The notes beneath the pieces are model-generated. The model saw only the letters and a program-made list of their open reading frames with translations. It ran no database searches and was not told the DNA's origin. A DNA stretch of 64,000 nucleotides. Origin: Anastatus disparis (taxonomy: Eukaryota > Arthropoda > Insecta > Hymenoptera > Eupelmidae). Each line of letters begins with the position of its first letter. Within the stretch, counting starts at the first letter, position 1. Both the position numbers and the translations under genes were made by a program. Shown in pieces: positions 37,041-47,498 of the stretch. The stretch lies in the NCBI GenBank assembly GCA_017163975.1, contig JAFFSR010000136.1:6259501-6323500 (forward strand), given 5' to 3'.

Positions 37041-37814
37041 TAGGTCAATTTAATTTAAATTATTATAAGATTTATTTTTCTTTTTATATTATAAAAGATT
37101 TTAAAAATGTACAAAAAAGAAAATATTTGTTTATGCCAGATAAATGAAATAAGAATTGAGCCTTTAGAAGTTAGGAGATGATTCTCGCAGCATAATGCGA
37201 AGGAACATCGGTTGGAGATGGTGATCATAACAGCGTCTAATATGCGCTGTTTAAATAAATATTTATATCGTATGTTATATGCTATATATGAATATTATTA
37301 CAAGGGATTATATACATTATAAAATCTATGTATTAAATTCAAAAGGGGGCTTGGTGAGCGAAGCGAGCAGGGGGGTATATATTATAAAAAGATTCCGCCG
37401 CCGCTGCTGTCGCTGTGTATAAGAATTCGATCTAGCTAAAATTAAGCTTAAAGTTGGCTGAAAATTAGCTAAAAGTTATTTAAAAGTTAACTAAAAATTA
37501 GCTAAAATTTATATCAATTTTAAGCAATTTTAGGTAAATTTTGGTTTGATTTCAGCTGAATTTCAGCGAGTGTAGTCCAGTTTTCGGAATGGCTGAAATC
37601 GAGATAGTTAAGAATCATATTATTACTTACCATAAGGTCTGAAAATGATAAATTCATAATCGCAAAAGTCTTAATTCGGAAATCGTAATATCAGATACTG
37701 AATTTTCGGATAGTCCGAAATACAGTAATTCAATATCCCGATGAAATACAGAAAACCAAAATTCATATAGTCTGAAATAACGATTTGGTTCTAATGGATT
37801 ATTTAACATGTAAA
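37041..37814. other. AT-rich stretch, no gene seen
   Basis: Apart from the GAGCGAAGCGAGC word (about 37358), a CCGCCGCCGCTGCTGTCGCT patch (37399) and the AGCTAAAA words at 37430-37520, nothing is recognised. A minus-strand frame at 37654-37863 (69 codons) has no motif. Confidence 0.4.
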
Positions 37815-38074
37815 TTGAATAAATAAAAATTTTGTGTAATTCGTCAAATTTTATTTTATACAAATATTTTTGTATTAAAATTTTACAAACATGTTTGTAA
37901 AATCAACACAAAAAATTTTGTATTTTTAAAATATATGTGTACTTTTTGTAGAATTAACACACAGAGTTTGTAAATTTTACAAACATGTGTGTACTTATTA
38001 ATTTTAACAAAAAAAAATTTGTATTTCATCTCTAACACTTATGTGTGTTAAAATTACAATTTTTTTTCACTGTG
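37815..38074. mobile_element. MITE of the ACACAAAATTTT family, right end defined
   Basis: The right end TTTTTTTTCACTGTG is followed by TA. Inward come TAACACTTATGTGTGTTAAA, then ACAAACATGTTTGTAAAATC and AATTTTGTGTAATTCGTCAA, which correspond in inverted order to 23579-23849 and 11583-11770. The left limit is uncertain. Non-coding. Confidence 0.6.
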
Positions 38075-39336
38075 TAGCTAAATTAAAATAATAATATTTT
38101 ATAAATATTATAATTAAGTTAATTAATTATCAAGATTGATGAGATGACGCACACAGAAAAATATTTCTCATCGACTATAAGTGTAGACACTGTGAAGTAC
38201 AGCCGCCGCATGGCCAAATACTCGAACTATACGCGCTTAATTCCTTCCATTGCCTATTTCTCTTTAGTCCAATCAATAGAGCAAAAAAAGGCTATTTTAG
38301 ACATTAATTAAAGGCTTAATGAAACCTATATGAAGTTGTTAAAAGCGATGAAAAAACATACCCTATATAAAATATAACCAAAAAAAAAACGGTAGAAAAT
38401 GCTCCAGGAGGCTACAAAGTTGGCAAAAACAGCTTTTTTAATTCTCTGAAGCAACCTATGCATTTTAGCAAAAAAAGTGATGAATAAAAGTATTGGAGAG
38501 TAAAAAAACCTACAATTTAACTACTGCCGCGATTATTTTCGTCAATTAGTTATTGCAAAAAAGCCAAAAAACCATAAAAAATGGCCATTTCTTGGATATC
38601 AATTATTTATTGCAAAAATAATTTTTATAGCACTGCGTGATTTAAATCCGCGCTTAAATCCCTCTGAGCCGAGAGTTAAACGATAAATTTTTACGCTGTT
38701 CAATAATGAATATGATGCTGAATTCACTTAAAACACGCACTTATAATAAGCGATATTTTGAGATCTGGATTATTTTTAAAAGTATATTTATCGATAATAA
38801 TAAAGTGTAGATTATTGCAACTCTTTTATATCGATATTTTTCAAAATAAATAACAATTATAAGCGTGTAAAATACGTGTAAAACCAAAGTTAATATCAGT
38901 GTAATATATGAAGCGAAGAGGTAGTCATTTCGACGCTCTAAGACTCCGTCGCGTCTGTGATTCCCCTAAACTCAACTGCTAATACAATACATAAGTTACC
39001 AATTGTCGCTCCTATGGCCCTAATACATATATGAAAGGAAATTTAGATTTTTATTATTACAGAATTAATTTCAACAGTTTGACATAATGTTATTTCATGT
39101 TTTATATAATATTTTTAGTTTTTTTTCTATTTATTATTCGCGAAGTGCTTAAATTTTTTTTTTTTTCAGTTTTCGCTTTTTTTTACGATTTATCATTCGT
39201 AGAATGCCTAGTTTTGCTAGTATATAGAATTCGTTTTTTTAATGAATTATCATTCGTGGAGTGCATAGCCTTTGTTTATTATTGAATTTTGAGAGTCTAG
39301 ATGTAGTGCGGCGGATTTAAATCACTCGAGCTATAA

Positions 39337-40444
39337 TAGTAATATACGCAACAAGTGATGTACGAAGGGATAATATTGGCAGGGGTCAATGTTTTTTGCG
39401 CGAGCAGTAGAAAGTCGAGAGCGCGCTTGCGCGCCCGAGATTTTCTGCTGCTCAAGCAAAAAACATTTAACCCTGCAAATATTTTCCCGACGTACATCAC
39501 ATGTTGCGTAGATTATTTTATGCTGTTGTAAGCAGTTAGAGGAACAATAAAACTATAAGTATATAATTGAATACATTTTTTACAATTTTTCAATCTATAT
39601 ATCATGAATTTATAAAATGCGAAAGAAGCAATTTTGTAGAATTTAAAGAAGCGTGGAACAAGCGTGAAACGAGGCTGTCTTGCGCGCGCAGACTCGTCTG
39701 CGCGCGCAAGCGCCACATGTTGTCGCGTGACGCTTCGAGAAACAAAGCAAGCGATACTTACTGTATCGCTGGGATACACAAATTTTTAATTCACAATTAT
39801 TTTAATATTTTTCTTTGATTTACTAAATATGATAGATACATCTGTTTATAAAATCTTTTCTTCTGTTATGTTTGTTTGTACTTGTAAATATGAATGTACA
39901 AACTTATAACTGAAAAGTTTTAAAATTTTTTTATTTCTCTTACAATTTTACAAGTTTTATGTTTATTCTATTTTTTTCACTGCATCACTTTTACTGTGAT
40001 TTTTTTCACTATTAACTCTATATTTTATTATTAATAAATCAATATGAACCATTATTTATTATGTATATTTTTAAAAATGTATTTAATACGAAAAAGACCA
40101 TTATGAAATTTGAATAAACGCGGGACTTAACTATGCGGCGCCGATCGTCTAACGCGCCTGTTTATGTTCTCAAGTTTACACTACTATCCTTTCCAAACAC
40201 ATCGGCGCTCACTTCGTACTGAAGAGTTTTGTTGTATCCCAACTTACTATAGCATATTGAGTATTTCCCCGGGGATATATTACTTGTTCATATATCTCCG
40301 GGGAAATAAGCTGACAGCAAATATACTTTAGTACAAAATATCACAAACAAAATACAGCGGCGCTGCGAGCGCAACTATAAGAGACCTCAATACCCATTTG
40401 ACTAGCCTACTACATACGACGCCCTCTACTGCTTACTACAGCAT
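39337..40444 (+). mobile_element. Hairpin-capped unit, type 2, copy c (intact, 1108 bases)
   Basis: TAGTAATATACGCAAC opens the hairpin cap (39347-39508). The body starts ATGCTGTTGTAAGCAGTTAG at 39520 and ends CTACTGCTTACTACAGCAT. It lies in the type-1 unit exactly between body and hairpin. Uninterrupted copy 48491-49339 reads CTATAAAATAG there; here two A precede and four A follow the unit, so AA was duplicated. Internal palindromes include CTTGCGCGCGCAGAC/GTCTGCGCGCGCAAG (39679-39710) and a CCCCGGGG..CCGGGG fold near 40268-40304. Non-coding. Confidence 0.88.
39347..39508. repeat. Long hairpin HP1c
   Basis: CGCAACAAGTGATGTACG pairs with CGTACATCACATGTTGCG. Compared with HP1a (GTGACGTACG), both arms carry the same C-to-T and G-to-A change, so pairing is kept at the changed position. 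The apex is GAGAGCGCGC/TTGCGCGCCCGAG. Confidence 0.85.
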
Positions 40445-40448
40445 AAAA

Positions 40449-40576
40449 TAGTATACGATACTCGCGACTTAAATTCACCTACTATTACACGGCGTTTAGG
40501 ACCCTCGCTGACGCTCGGGCCCTAACCTCACCGTGTAATAATAGGTGATTTAAGTCGCCCGTATCGTAATATACTA
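40449..40576. repeat. Long hairpin HP2a
   Basis: TAGTATACGATACTCGCGAC pairs with the right arm ending GTCGCCCGTATCGTAATATACTA less its last bases. The stem includes CACCTACTATTACACGGCG and the apex is GACCCTCGCTGACGCTCGGGCCC, only its inner part looped. It is the outer cap of the type-1 unit at 38627 and close to HP2b. Confidence 0.85.
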
Positions 40577-43500
40577 TTTTAATATTTTTAAACTTTTAGA
40601 AGGAAGCCTTCATGAACACGAATAGAAAGAGAGGTTGTAATAGCAAATTGGTTTATTTGTTGCTGAGATATTCCCTTTTATTTATACCAACACGTACCAT
40701 GTTTATTGCTATAATTTTTTTTTTGCTGAACATATTGAGTTGCATAAAGGCTTAAACTCTTCATGAAGGTTCAAATTTTCATATTTTGTTAAGAGCAAAT
40801 GAAAAAATTCAAGAGGGTGTTTTTTTATAAATAAATGAAGCTGGGGCTTTATTTATAACTTTTATGAATTTGCTATTTAAATATTCTTATAGCTGTGTTC
40901 GAAACGAAGATTTAAAAAAAAAAAAAACTCTCTACGGCCAATAGGAGCCGAGATAAGATTTTTTTTTTTTTAAATCACAGTCACCTTGTTTATAACAATT
41001 AAGAAACGAATCAAGCGTCATTTTTTAGTTAAAGACTTATATTTTAAAAATCTATGATTAGATTTTAAAAAATGCGACTCTTTATTATTAAAAGTAAAAT
41101 AATAATAACATACAAATAATAACGTCAAGGTCGGAGTCGTGGTGGGATGCTTATCTTTGCGCGTGAGGAAAGTTAACAAAGGACCTCGTTCCAATAAAAT
41201 TCGTAAAAATTAACCGTATCTCCGTAAATAATGGACCGATTTTGATGTTTTTTTTTAATCTGGGGTACCTTGAAAAATTATTAATATTGGTGCAAATAGT
41301 TTTTCAAAATAGGGTGTATTTCAGTTAAAACAACTGTACCTAATACGGACACCTTAAACGCAAATGATTGTTGTGGCTCACTAAATCAATATTTTTAGAT
41401 GTGTAATATCTCATTTTAAAGCTAAAAGAAAGAACTTTAAAATGAGATATCATGAGTTTCAAATATTTACAAAATACACGCTGATTTACGTAAATGTTGT
41501 AAATGAACTTACCTTATTATTCCTCGTAATAATTACATTTGGAACCTGGAGACAAATTTAATTAAAATTTTTATTGTTTCTATATTTTAACTAATTATTG
41601 GAATTAATTTTTAGTTTAAATAGATAAAAAAATAATAATTAATAATTGCAAAAATTTTAATAGTAATAATAAAAATTGTTATTTCGATATTTTTTTACTT
41701 TTTTTTTGTTTTCCATGCAAAAATATTTTTTTCATCATTAAATATATTTTTATTTTCTTTCTAAAATTAAACTACTAAGATTTTCATGAAAGGAATTTTT
41801 CCTAAATATAATAGAAAAATTGATATGAAAATTGTTTTTTAATTGGAAATATTTATATTTTTTATTTCGAAATAAAATATTAATATATATCGAGAAAATT
41901 ATGATATAAAAGGATAAAATTTATGCAAGAAGGATAAAAAAATATTTATAATAAAATGATGTTACCACATAGAAAAGAAAAAATTTTAAAGATTTAAAAA
42001 CGATTCTTATTATTACTTGCAAAATATTTGTCATTATAGATAAATAAAATTTTTTTGGATTCAATAGAAGGGAGAATTATTAATATTTACAATAGAAACT
42101 AAACGTGTCCACATATTTCAAATAGAATAATTGCTAGAAATAATAACTTTAATCTATATAATACATGAAAAGATGTTGAAATTCAATATTTATTTAAATA
42201 CAAATTTAAATTTTCTGATTACCTTTTGTTTATTGATTTTTTCTGTGTTATTTTAAATATGTGTCTTACATGAAAATCTTAGTAGTTTAATTTTAGAAAG
42301 AAAATAAAAATATATTTAATGATGAAAAAAATATTTTTGCATGGAAAACAAAAAAAAAGTAAAAAAATATCGAAATAACAATTTTTATTATTACTATTAA
42401 AATTTTTGCAATTATTAATTATTATTTTTTTATCTATTTAAACTAAAAATTAATTCCAATAATTAGTTAAAATATAGAAACAATAAAAGTTTTAATTAAA
42501 TTTGTCTCCAGGTTCCAAATGTAATTATTACGAGGAATAATAAGGTAAGTTCATTTACAACATTTACGTAAATCAGCGTGTATTTTGTAAATATTTGAAA
42601 CTCATGATATCTCATTTTAAAGTTCTTTCTTTTAGCTTTAAAATGAGATATTACACATCTAAATATATTGATTTAGTGAGCCACAACAATCATTTGCGTT
42701 TAAGGTGTCCGTATTAGGTACAGTTGTTTTAACTGAAATACACCCTATTTTGAAAAACTATTTGCACCAATATTAATAATTTTTCAAGGTACCCAGATTA
42801 AAAAAAAACATCAAAATCGGTCCATTATTTACGGAGATACGGTTAATTTTTACGAATTTTATTGGAACGAGGTCCTTTGTTAACTTTCCTCACGCGCAAA
42901 GATAAGCATCCCACCACGACTCCGACCTTGACGTTATTATTTGTATGTTATTATTATTTTACTTTTAATAATAAAGAGTCGCATTTTTTAAAATCTAATC
43001 ATAGATTTTTAAAATATAAGTCTTCAACTAAAAAATGACGCTTCATTCGTTTCTTAATTGTTATAAACAAGGTGACTGTGATTTAAAAAAAAAAAAAATC
43101 TTATCTCGGCTCCTATTGGCCTTAGAGAGTTTTTTTTTTTTTTTTTAATCTTCGTTTCGAACACAGCTATAAGAATATTTAAAAAGCAAATTCATAAAAG
43201 TTATAAATAAAGCCCTAGCTTCATTTATTTATAAAAAAAACACCCTCTTTTTTAAAGCGTTATAAAAAATATTGCAATTGAATTTTCTCATTTGCTCTTA
43301 ACAAAATATGAAAATTTGAACCTTCATGAAGAGTTTAAGCCCTTATGCAACTCAATATGTTCAGCCAAAAAAAAATTATAGCAATAAACATGATACGTGT
43401 TGGGATAAATAAAAGGGAATATCTCAGCAACAAATAAACCAATTTGCTATTACAACCTCTCTTTCTATTCGTGTTCATGAAGGTTTCCTTCTAAAAGTTT

Positions 43501-43829
43501 AAAAATATTAAAAAAATTATTTTTGCAATAAATAATTGATATCCAAGAAATGGCCATTTTTTAATGGTTTTTTGGCTTTTTTGCAATAACTAATTGACGA
43601 AAATAATCGCGGCAGTAGTTAAATTGTAGGTTTTTTTATTCTCCAATACTTTTATTCATCACTTTTTTTGCTAAAATGCATAGGTTGCTTCAGAGAATTA
43701 AAAAAGCTGTTTAATCCAACTTTGTTGGATTTTATATAGGGTATGTTTTTTCATCGCCCTTAACAACTTCATATAGGTTTCATTAAGCCTTTAATTAATG
43801 TCCTCAAAATGTCTCTATTGATTGGACTA

Positions 43830-44213
43830 TACCTTTAATCAAGAATCAAGTTTTTCAATTTTTTTTAAAGCAATGAAGCTTCTGTAATCTCTGTCAAAAT
43901 AATTAAGAATTTATTATTTGAAAAAGTGCTCACAATCATAAATTCTTTCTGCGTAATAATATATTTAAAGAATTCGTTTAGACAAAAAGTGTAAAAAGAT
44001 ATTCGCTTGCTGAGATCCTCAAAAGGTTATCATTAGTATAAATAAATAAATAGCAATTATTATTAAAACAGTACTATTACGTATAGTATCACAGTTATTT
44101 TTACTGTTTACATTTTGCTTAAAAAATAATAAAATGAGATGTGTAAGATGGAAAATATTTATATTCCCCAATAAGATAGAAATATTATAGAAAAAACAAT
44201 CTGAAAATATAAC
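43830..44213. other. AT-rich stretch, no gene seen
   Basis: No coding frame with recognisable content and no repeat partner. The 44019-44246 minus frame is Ile/Phe/Leu-rich and runs into the next element. Confidence 0.4.
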
Positions 44214-44215
44214 TA

Positions 44216-44536
44216 CACTGAGAGAATATTGGTATAAATGCTGCACTTACTAGTACAGCAGAACTCTAAAACGCATGAATTGATTCGTCCTTTGATTTGG
44301 TGCTGCTGCTGTCCCGAAACAGTGCAGCATTCGTCTTAGTCTTGCGCTTATGATATACAAAAAGCGCCTACGATATCTGAAAAGCGCCTCTGGTGGACGA
44401 AAAGAGAAACTCAGCTGATGTATATTAGTCGTTTTGGGACGGCTGGGCCCCCGAATCTTGTGGCGCTTCTGCACGAATCGATGATGCAGCGGCTGTACTT
44501 AGAGCTTCCAGCAGACGAGCCAATGTTCTCTCAGTG
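44216..44536. mobile_element. TA-flanked MITE with CACTGAGAGAAYATTGG ends
   Basis: TA, then CACTGAGAGAATATTGG on the left; CCAATGTTCTCTCAGTG, then TA on the right. That is a Tc1/mariner-type layout. The 321-base body is GC-richer than its surroundings (GTGCTGCTGCTGTCCCGAAA, GACGGCTGGGCCCCCG) and contains no convincing frame; 44250-44474 minus is open but without motif. Confidence 0.8.
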
Positions 44537-44728
44537 TACGAATCCCTTAAAATTAATGATCTCCGTGATCCATTTCAGTATATCAACATAAAATTTCGAA
44601 ATTGAATATATTTTTTAAGTTTTATATATCCAATACCAATTAGAAAATGTAAATGAATATATTACCAACAATTTATAATTATTTATAGTAAATGTCTATA
44701 ACTAAGCATGTTTTACGTGTGTAATGTA

Positions 44729-45787
44729 CACTCCCCTCCACATGCTTTTGCGCACCCAGAGAAAAAATTGTAAGAGCTAAAACATTTTATTACTTAGCAG
44801 CCAAAAGTCGTAACTCAAAAAATCCAACGGCGTTCGAAAGAGCAGGTGAAAAGCTTTCGAAAATACTATTGTGAACTTTAAAAAACTTAAATTTAAGTCG
44901 TTTGGAAAAGTTAAAAAACAACTAAAAAAAAGCAAAAAAATTGGTCTTTTTTTAATTTGCTGCAGATTTAGATCCAATAATCGTAGCTTAAAAAAACAAA
45001 CTGGGTTTAAAAGGGTATTTATTCAGCTTTAAAATGAGGGGTCAAGCATTTGTTTTTGTCATTTTTTACCAGAGCTACAGGATTTTTTGTTAAAAAACAC
45101 GTTTTTGTTCAAATGCCAATATTTTGAAAAGTAAGCGAGATAGAAAAAAACTTTAGAGAAAATAAAGTTACATTTTTACGTATAGAAAACAAACTTGCAG
45201 TTTAAAATAGAATTAAAATAAAAAAAAATTTTTCGACTTTTTTTTTTATAAATTTTTTATAATTTTTTAGTAGATTTAAAAGTCGAAAAAATTTTTTTAT
45301 TTTAATTCTATTTTAAACTGCAAGTTTGTTTTCTATACGTAAAAATGTAACTTTTTTTTCTCTAAAGTTTTTTTCGATCTCGCTTACTTTTCAAAATATT
45401 GGCATTTGAACAAAACGTGTTTTTTAACAAAAAATCCTGTAGCTCTGGTAAAAAATGACAAAAACAAATGCTTGACTCCTCATTTTAAAGCTGAATAAAT
45501 ACCCTTTTAAACCCAGTTTGTTTTTTTAAGCTACGATTATTGGATCTAAATCTGCAGCAAATTAAAAAAAGACCAATTTTTTTGCTTTTTTTTAGTGGGT
45601 TTTAACTTTTCCAAACGACTTAAATTTAAGTTTTTTAAAGTTCACAATAGTATTTTCGAAAGCTTTTCACCTGCTCTTTCGAACGCCGTTGGATTTTTTG
45701 AGTTACGACTTTTAGCTGCTGAGTAATAAAATGTTTTAGCTCTTACAATTTTTTCTCTGGGTGCGCAAAAGCATGTGGAGGGGAGTG
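44729..45787. mobile_element. Near-perfect palindromic element, CACTCCCCTCCACATGC ends
   Basis: TA, then CACTCCCCTCCACATGCTTT on the left and its exact complement followed by TA on the right. The 1059-base element is one long palindrome: TAAAACATTTTATTACTTAG, GAACGCCGTTGG and CAAATGCCAATATTTTGAAA all recur inverted, around a short AT-rich centre near 45258. The TA duplication suggests Tc1/mariner mobilisation. The frame at 44777-44977 is non-coding. Confidence 0.87.
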
Positions 45788-46369
45788 TATATTTAAATGA
45801 TTACGTAATATTTTGAAACATTTTATGATTATTTTCTTGAAATATTTTAAATAACTTTTAATTCTTAATAATTAGTAATGTTTCTTAAAAGTATTATTAC
45901 ATGGTTTTTGATATTATTATAATGTAGATATTGAATATTATTTATAAACATTTTTTGTTTTAAATACGTACATTAACATCGAAGCCTTTAATTTTATATT
46001 ATTATTATTAAAACACAAGTATACTATACGTTAATTTTGAGATTATAAATAAATTATAATTTTGTTAGAGATGTACTAAATATAAGAAAACATGTACGGA
46101 GGGGGTGCAGATGTTACGGTAATTGAATTCGTTAGAACTTGGATAAGGAGTTAATCGCATTAATAATTATACTAATAAATGCTTACTAGTAAATAGCTAT
46201 TTCTGATTTATTTTTATTAAACTTATACTTTCATTAACTATTTATAATGATAATCTTATACTTTAATAATTTTTAGAATAATTAATAGTTATCATTAATT
46301 TTTAATTTTTTTTGCATTTTCTTCAAGTCTTCTGGATTTATTTTTTCTCTTTTTTCTATTTTTTATTTT
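45788..46369. other. AT-rich stretch, no gene seen
   Basis: No repeat partner or coding frame is recognised. The only less AT-rich patch is around 46090-46150 (CGGAGGGGGTGCAGATG). Confidence 0.4.
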
Positions 46370-46471
46370 TTAGCCGAAGTTACTAAATATCCCTGAATTA
46401 TCATCCGATGGTCTTTCAGGTACGACTAAAATTAATCATATTAATTATAATTATTATTTTTATTATTGTTA

Positions 46472-46520
<49 letters not shown>

Positions 46521-47262
46521 AGATATACTTACATTGTTCAGAACGTTTTGTTGTTTTTTCTCCTATTCCTGAATGTATTAAATTAGTCTCATTTTTATCA
46601 CTTAAAATATTTGTATTTTATATATAAAATTATATTTTTCTATTGTTTTATTTAACTAATATTTATTTACCGTTTTCGATTGTATTTGAAAAAATTCTTT
46701 GCATTGGCATTTTCATAATTTCATTCAAATCATTAAAATTTTCAGATTGTACATGACATTCTATTTGAATAATGGGTTCTATAATATTCTCTACTTCATA
46801 TTCATGTTCAAATAATAAATCTTCATGAGCCATATTTTGTCCTTGCATGTTATCATTTTCTTCTAATGAAGTCGCTTGTCTTTCTTCTTCAATAACTTGT
46901 TCAACTTCCTCCGCAGCTTCTCTCTCTTCTTCAATAACTCCTTCGGCTTCCTGTACAGCTTCTCTCTCTTCTTCAGTAAATCCTTCGACTTCCTGTTCAG
47001 CTTCTCTCTCTTCTTCAATAACTCCTTCGACTTCCTGTGCAGCTTCTCTCTCTTCTTCAATAATTCGCTTAGCTAACTCTGCAACTTGTCGAGCTTCTTC
47101 TTCTCCTAAAATAGAAAATTAATAATTTATTTTATTTAAAAAATTTTTAAATCTAAAAAATCACCAAACTTGTCAGTCTTCTCATAATTCGTTCTACTTG
47201 TTGCTGTTCCCTGAATTCCCTTGGATTTTTTGTTAAATTATTGTTGAAATCAATATCCTCTT
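46370..47262 (-). CDS. Spliced gene fragment with a Glu-rich 14-residue repeat
   Basis: Minus-strand exons with splice-like borders. Exon A is 47262-47170 (EDIDFNNNLTKNPREF, then REQQQVERIMRRLT). Exon B, 47105-46671, holds five tandem 14-residue repeats of the type EEEREAAQEVEGVI (42-base DNA unit) and then a non-repeat tail (NMAHEDLLFEHEYEVENIIE). Exon C is 46600-46533, ending in a GTAAGT donor. The last exon is 46425-46370, giving VPERPSDDNSGIFSNFG and a stop. A-B joins in frame with a GTTTGG donor and C-last in frame. B-C does not join cleanly, and B can also run to a stop at 46663. The repeat predicts a charged coiled coil. The family is unknown; it may be the 3' part of the neighbouring transposase gene. 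Confidence 0.5.
46465..46518. repeat. (AT)n microsatellite
   Basis: About 25 AT dinucleotides in a row, lying in the presumed intron between the last two exons of the minus-strand gene. Confidence 0.9.
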
Positions 47263-47498
47263 CTGAAAATAAAAGGTTTTAAAAGATTGTAATTTCACCA
47301 ATTAATGACTACAAATAAAATATTGTTAATTTCATTAAATTATTATTTTTAAGATATTTTGTTTTACATTGTGAATTCTGCTTAAAAATGCTTTATTAAA
47401 TGGTTATGATGGATTCACTTTTATAATAATTTTTTTTTTCATAATAGATGACGCACAAACAATTAACTCGCCAACAGGGACAGTCTGAGGAGATTCTT

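Larger units (their letters stand above)
38627..40576 (+). mobile_element. Hairpin-capped unit, type 1, copy a (contains a type-2 unit)
   Basis: It starts ATAGCACTGCGTGATTTAAA and ends at the hairpin edge GTATCGTAATATACTA. The opposite arm of the host palindrome (43505-43530) reads uninterrupted with seven T where this arm has five T before and four T after the unit. The unit therefore duplicated TT on insertion. Body and hairpin match 48491-49339, except for the nested unit at 39337-40444. No coding frame is supported; the 39097-39285 frame is Phe-rich noise repeated at 48970. Confidence 0.87.
38265..43829. mobile_element. Giant near-perfect palindromic element (3.6 kb plus a 1.95-kb insertion)
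   Basis: TAGTCCAATCAATAGAG at 38265 is inverted at 43813-43829. Arms of roughly 1.6 kb (after removing the insertion at 38627-40576) match almost base for base: TCAAGGTCGGAGTCGTGGTG near 41127, AAATCGGTCCATTATTTACG in the other arm, ending around a spacer of about 470 bases (41800-42270). The very high arm similarity by eye suggests recent formation or arm-to-arm correction. There is no coding frame of note, so any transposase would act in trans. Confidence 0.82.

Noticed and set aside
38265..43829. Giant palindrome as a pure assembly artefact
   Set aside because: A unit is inserted in one arm only and small arm differences exist, so the two arms are not the same read sequence turned over.
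46380..46420. Plus-strand exon between TTTTTAG and GTACGA
   Set aside because: Splice-like borders exist on both strands, but the minus reading joins in frame to the neighbouring GTAAGT exon and ends in a stop.
46847..47122. Ser-rich plus-strand frame opposite the Glu-rich repeat
   Set aside because: It is the antisense of the 42-base repeat. The minus strand has splice-like borders and a longer sensible frame continuing into non-repeat sequence.
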